A stretch of 15,941 bases of DNA from Deltaproteobacteria bacterium CG07_land_8_20_14_0_80_60_11 (GTDB taxonomy: Bacteria; Desulfobacterota; Desulfobaccia; Desulfobaccales; 0-14-0-80-60-11): the NCBI GenBank assembly GCA_002779455.1, contig PEWM01000280.1, positions 1 to 15,941 of the forward strand. The letters are read 5' to 3'. Position numbers and translations under genes: made by a program. Below the pieces are notes generated by a model, which did no database searches, was not told the DNA's origin, and saw only the letters and a list, made by a program, of their open reading frames with translations. Positions 12,910 through 15,941 of the stretch are shown piece after piece. How positions within the stretch are numbered: position 1 is the first letter of the stretch; every line of letters begins with the position of its first letter.

Positions 12910-14982
12910 CTACTTTGAGGCCGCTGGCAAGAAGACCGTCACGCCGGCGCCTCGGTGAGGCTGGCTTTCTACCCTGATTTCCCCCTGGTGCGCCTTGACA
13001 ATGGTCTGGGAAATGGCCAGACCCAGCCCGCTGCCCTTGGGCTTGGTGGAATAGAAGGGCTGGAAGATCTTATCCATGATGTCGGGAGCAATCCCCTCAC
13101 CGCTATCGCTGATCCGCACCAGCACCCGGTCGTGATCCCGTCCGCTGGTAAAGGTCAAAGTACCCCCGGCCGGCATGGCCTCGATGCCATTTTTGGCGAT
13201 ATTCAAGAGCACCTGGCGGCAAAGGAGCGGATCGAACCGGACCTGAGGCAGGTTGGGGTCCAAATTCACCGCTAACTTTATGCGGTTTTCCTGCAGACTT
13301 GCTTCCAAGTTGAGGCACATTTCCCGGATCAGGGAGTTGAGATCTATGGGGCACTTCCGGGGCTCCGATAACTTGGCGAAGCTGCCCACCTCAGCCAAAA
13401 ATTCCTCCAAACGGCGAATTTCCTCGACGATGATCCGAAGTTTTTCGGCGCTCTTGGGCGGGTCCTCGCCGGCAGCCTTCAAAACCTGACGGGCCATCCC
13501 ACCGATAACCACCAAGGGGTTTTTGACCTCGTGGCTGATATGGGCCGCCATTTGGCCCAGGGCCGCGAGGCGCTCCGACTGCAGGAGTTTTTCTTGCAAC
13601 TGTTGGCGCTCTCGCAGGTCCCGGAAAAATCCCACCGTGGTTACCTCTTGATCGTTGCCATAAATCAGACTGGCAGAAAGTTCGACGGGAATTTGCTCTC
13701 CGGTTTTGCTCAGGCCCATGGTCTCATAATGGATCAAGCGCCCTGCGCCCCCATACTCCGGGCCATCTATTTTTGCCCTGACCTCTTGGGCGACCCCGGG
13801 AGGATAGAGTTGAGTTACCTTGATCCGGCCAATCACCTCATCGTTTCGATAGCCCAGAATCTTTTCGGCGCCTTCATTAAAAATGATAACGTTGCCCTGC
13901 CGATCATTGGCAATGATGCCATCGTTGGAGGTCTGGATCAGCTTCGTCTGAAATTCGAGCATCCGCTGGATTTCTGTGGCCAGGGTCTGTTTTTCCTCAC
14001 ATACATTGGCATTACGGATGGCAAAGGCGATTTCCTCGGCAATCGATTCGAGCAGCAGGCGGTCGTCTTCATAAAATGGCTCGCCGCCAGCCTTGTTGAG
14101 AACCTCCAAAACGCCGACCTTTTCATCCCCGGCCACCAGGGGAATGGCCACCAGGTTTTTCGTCCGAAAACCCGAGACCGAATCGAACTTGCCATAAAAC
14201 CGGGGGTTTTGCTGCACCTCGTTGAAGATGGCGGATTTTTGCGTTTGAAAGACATAACCCGCCAGCCCCTGATCAACGGGAAAGGTGACATCCAACAGGA
14301 TTGGCCGGGCAGGTCCTTCCACCCCGTAAAATCGAAAGTTCTTTTTCTCCGCATCAAGGAGCAGCACCGAGGCCGCCTCTGCCGCCACGGCTTCTATACT
14401 GGAGTACAAAACGGCCTCGATAACTTCACGGAGGTTTATACTCTGAGCTATTTCAGAACTCACGGTGAGGTAAGTATTGAGGTGCGCGATCTTCTGGTCG
14501 TACGCCAACCGGTCAAGGAATTGCTCTATGAAATAGGCCAGCAAGCCGGTAATCTTTTGCAGGAGAATTCGCCGGGGCGGCTTTTCAGGCGCAGGCAGCA
14601 CTAGGCCTAAAAACCCCAGCTTTTTCGTTTTGCGCCTCAGAGAAAACAGGAAAAGATGGGTAGCTTCTTGGGGGGATAAAGAGACGATTATGGGAGGGGA
14701 ATCGTTCTGGGTCGGAATCTGCTGAAATTGCTCGGTGCAAATTCGCTTGATCACCGGCAGGGTGTTGGATTGAATCCCTTCGTGGAAGAGGGAGTGAAAG
14801 GGGGGTCTGGGTTCTTCCAGGCACAGGAGGGCGCCAGTCGCTCCCGTCACCCGCAGCAAAAGGGGAAACACTCTCTGGGCCAGCCCTTCAAGGTCTTCTG
14901 CCTGTCCCGCGCTTTCAGTAAGTTCTAAGAGACGCGCGGCTTCCTCAGCGGAAATATGATCGCGGGATTCACGGTCAGACAT
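12910..14982 (-). CDS. Soluble GAF-PAS sensor histidine kinase (NtrB-like core)
   Basis: A 690-residue two-component kinase without membrane spans. Residues 20-155 resemble a degenerate GAF-like module. A clear GAF domain spans about 170-325 (...FPVDQGLAGYVFQTQKSAIFNEVQQNPRF... and NLVAIPLVAGDEKVGVLEVLNK). A PAS domain covers about 340-455 (SNDGIIANDRQGNVIIFNEGAEKILGY). The HisKA motif AAHISHEVKNPL carries His484. The ATPase domain has the N box LLNIAKNGIEAM (Asn598), DSGEGI (Asp626), FQPFYSTK and GSGLGLAI. All catalytic residues are present. It probably senses a cytoplasmic ligand through GAF/PAS. No adjacent response regulator is seen. The NarL-type regulator at 8150 is an unlikely partner because this kinase class usually serves NtrC-type regulators. 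AGAGG precedes the ATG. Confidence 0.95.
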   Translation of the reverse strand: MSDRESRDHISAEEAARLLELTESAGQAEDLEGLAQRVFPLLLRVTGATGALLCLEEPRPPFHSLFHEGIQSNTLPVIKRICTEQFQQIPTQNDSPPIIVSLSPQEATHLFLFSLRRKTKKLGFLGLVLPAPEKPPRRILLQKITGLLAYFIEQFLDRLAYDQKIAHLNTYLTVSSEIAQSINLREVIEAVLYSSIEAVAAEAASVLLLDAEKKNFRFYGVEGPARPILLDVTFPVDQGLAGYVFQTQKSAIFNEVQQNPRFYGKFDSVSGFRTKNLVAIPLVAGDEKVGVLEVLNKAGGEPFYEDDRLLLESIAEEIAFAIRNANVCEEKQTLATEIQRMLEFQTKLIQTSNDGIIANDRQGNVIIFNEGAEKILGYRNDEVIGRIKVTQLYPPGVAQEVRAKIDGPEYGGAGRLIHYETMGLSKTGEQIPVELSASLIYGNDQEVTTVGFFRDLRERQQLQEKLLQSERLAALGQMAAHISHEVKNPLVVIGGMARQVLKAAGEDPPKSAEKLRIIVEEIRRLEEFLAEVGSFAKLSEPRKCPIDLNSLIREMCLNLEASLQENRIKLAVNLDPNLPQVRFDPLLCRQVLLNIAKNGIEAMPAGGTLTFTSGRDHDRVLVRISDSGEGIAPDIMDKIFQPFYSTKPKGSGLGLAISQTIVKAHQGEIRVESQPHRGAGVTVFLPAASK

Positions 14983-15157
14983 AACAGGCCTCTTAAAATA
15001 ACTAAGTGCTTCTTATGGCGCGATTCCCCAGGAGCTCTGCCCATTACTCCTGAGAGAAGGCTTAATTGAAGACTGGACGGAGTAAGGAGGCGGCTCTCAA
15101 TCGAAACGGATCACCAAGCTAAGAACTCTCTCTCTCTGTATATATCAAACCTTTTAC

Positions 15158-15178
15158 AACCTAAAACCCAGAACCCGC
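15158..15178. repeat. 7-bp-periodic tract, three diverged units
   Basis: AACCTAA, AACCCAG and AACCCGC follow one another just before the TAA of the TIM44-like gene. The units are more diverged than in the other two heptamer arrays but keep the AACC core and the 7-bp period. A CT dinucleotide run lies nearby at about 15126-15137. Confidence 0.5.
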
Positions 15179-15180
15179 CT

Positions 15181-15941
15181 TTAAGTCGCCTGATTGATGG
15201 CGGACAGTTGCCAGGGGTTTGCGCCCACGGACCGGGTGAAGGTCCAGTATTCCTCGAACTTCACCGGGTCCGTCTTGCTCCCTTCCACCACCTGGCCGGT
15301 GGTTTCATCCACGTTGTAATCCAGCAGGTTGGCAAAGACTCGCACGGTGATGAAGTCGGAGCCCGATTCCTGCCAGGCCTCGGTGATATCCACGGACCGC
15401 ACCGCGATATTTTCCAGGCGGTTGATCTTCTTCTGGGCCTTCAGCGCCTCAGCATCCCCCTGGAGAATCCGGTGCATTTCATCGGTCAGCAGGTTGCGGA
15501 CGGTGGCCATATCCCGGTTGGCCCAGGCCCCCTGGATCTTAAAGAAGGTATCCGTGCACCATTCCTGGAATTTGGCTTCGTCGAAAGAGGAATCGAACTG
15601 CCGGATGTTGGCCAGGCCCCGCTCCAGGTCCTGGTCGCCCCCCGGCGCCGCGGCCTGGGGCGAGTCATACGCCGGCGGGTACTGCGGCTGAGGCGGCAGT
15701 TCCACGTTGCCGCTGCTCTGGTAATATCCCGCCGTGGCGCTGGCTTCGGTGCGCTTCTTCTTGATGTACCAGTAAATCAGGTAGGCAATGCCCGCCAGCA
15801 GCAGGATATCCATCAGGCCGATGCCGCCCCCGCCGGTGGAACCGGCGCCGCCTTGGGCCGAAGACCCGCCGAATAGGCTATGAAAGAGCATCCCGCCGGC
15901 CAGGCCGCCCAGGAGGCCGCCGCCTAAGCTGCGCATGAAGC
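15181..15941 (-). CDS. TIM44-like domain membrane protein, N-terminus beyond the window
   Basis: The C-terminal 250 or so residues of a TIM44-like protein. The visible part starts with a glycine-rich stretch (SLGGGLLGGLAGGMLFHSLFGG), a spacer, a membrane span (LMDILLLAGIAYLIYWYIKKK), a Gln/Pro-rich linker and then the Tim44-like domain (FDEAKFQEWCTDTFFKIQGAWANRDMATVRNLLTDEMHRILQGD... to the end). The frame stays open through the ATG at about 15934-15936 to the window edge. Family members normally carry an additional signal sequence and Gln/Pro-rich segment upstream, so the true start is probably outside. In bacteria these proteins are membrane-anchored with no settled function. It is the first gene of the right-hand minus-strand group, about 200 bases upstream of the kinase. 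Confidence 0.85.
   Translation of the reverse strand, partial: FMRSLGGGLLGGLAGGMLFHSLFGGSSAQGGAGSTGGGGIGLMDILLLAGIAYLIYWYIKKKRTEASATAGYYQSSGNVELPPQPQYPPAYDSPQAAAPGGDQDLERGLANIRQFDSSFDEAKFQEWCTDTFFKIQGAWANRDMATVRNLLTDEMHRILQGDAEALKAQKKINRLENIAVRSVDITEAWQESGSDFITVRVFANLLDYNVDETTGQVVEGSKTDPVKFEEYWTFTRSVGANPWQLSAINQAT

Noticed and set aside
13531..14604. Plus-strand frame of 357 residues opposite the histidine kinase
   Set aside because: It is a shadow frame, and the minus strand has complete kinase motifs.
15126..15137. CT dinucleotide run
   Set aside because: It is short, with no gene or promoter spacing that would make phase variation credible.

Overview
The window reads as a piece of chromosome from a GC-rich anaerobic bacterium. 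It most resembles a Desulfobacterota (deltaproteobacterial) sulfate reducer or syntroph, of the Desulfobacca/Syntrophobacter kind. The evidence is the rpmE-DUF1385 gene pair, a rubredoxin cluster, a remnant of a siroheme sulfite-reductase-like gene, a TIM44-like membrane protein and an NtrB-like GAF/PAS kinase. The taxon is inferred from gene content, not from a marker-gene comparison.

Left part (1-3719, all minus strand): housekeeping genes. rpmE (L31) and a DUF1385 membrane protein are coupled by an ATGA overlap. Upstream lie a UspA-type stress protein and the ribosome-associated GTPase TypA/BipA.

Middle-left (3720-6450): a scrambled accessory zone. It holds palindromic repeats, a decayed fragment of a siroheme-type sulfite/nitrite reductase gene, and a strikingly AT-rich gene for a polytopic polysaccharide polymerase-like protein that looks horizontally acquired. 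A GC-rich, unrecognised coding-like stretch borders it.

Middle (6250-7758): a compact plus-strand cluster follows a stack of palindromes. It encodes a rubredoxin with an unusual CX4C first knuckle, a small unknown protein, and a 56-residue rubredoxin-like zinc-ribbon protein. A secreted TlpA/ResA thioredoxin-like protein converges on it from the other strand.

Middle-right (8150-11735, plus strand): a NarL/FixJ response regulator, then an ECF sigma factor coupled by an ATGA overlap to a single-pass membrane protein that is probably its anti-sigma factor. The outer domain of that protein resembles the non-catalytic domain of membrane M23 peptidases. A large PAPS-type sulfotransferase with its own candidate promoter follows.

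Right part (11911-15941, minus strand): a small basic protein with a TTG start, a cold-shock protein with a long leader containing a terminator-like hairpin, a soluble GAF-GAF-PAS histidine kinase, and the C-terminal part of a TIM44-like protein cut by the window edge.

The most rewarding signals lie in non-coding DNA and small genes: the cold-shock leader, the palindrome stack before the rubredoxin cluster, double-hairpin repeats whose arms covary between copies, and three separate tracts of 7-bp tandem repeats. No CRISPR array, tRNA, rRNA, transposase or phage gene was recognised.
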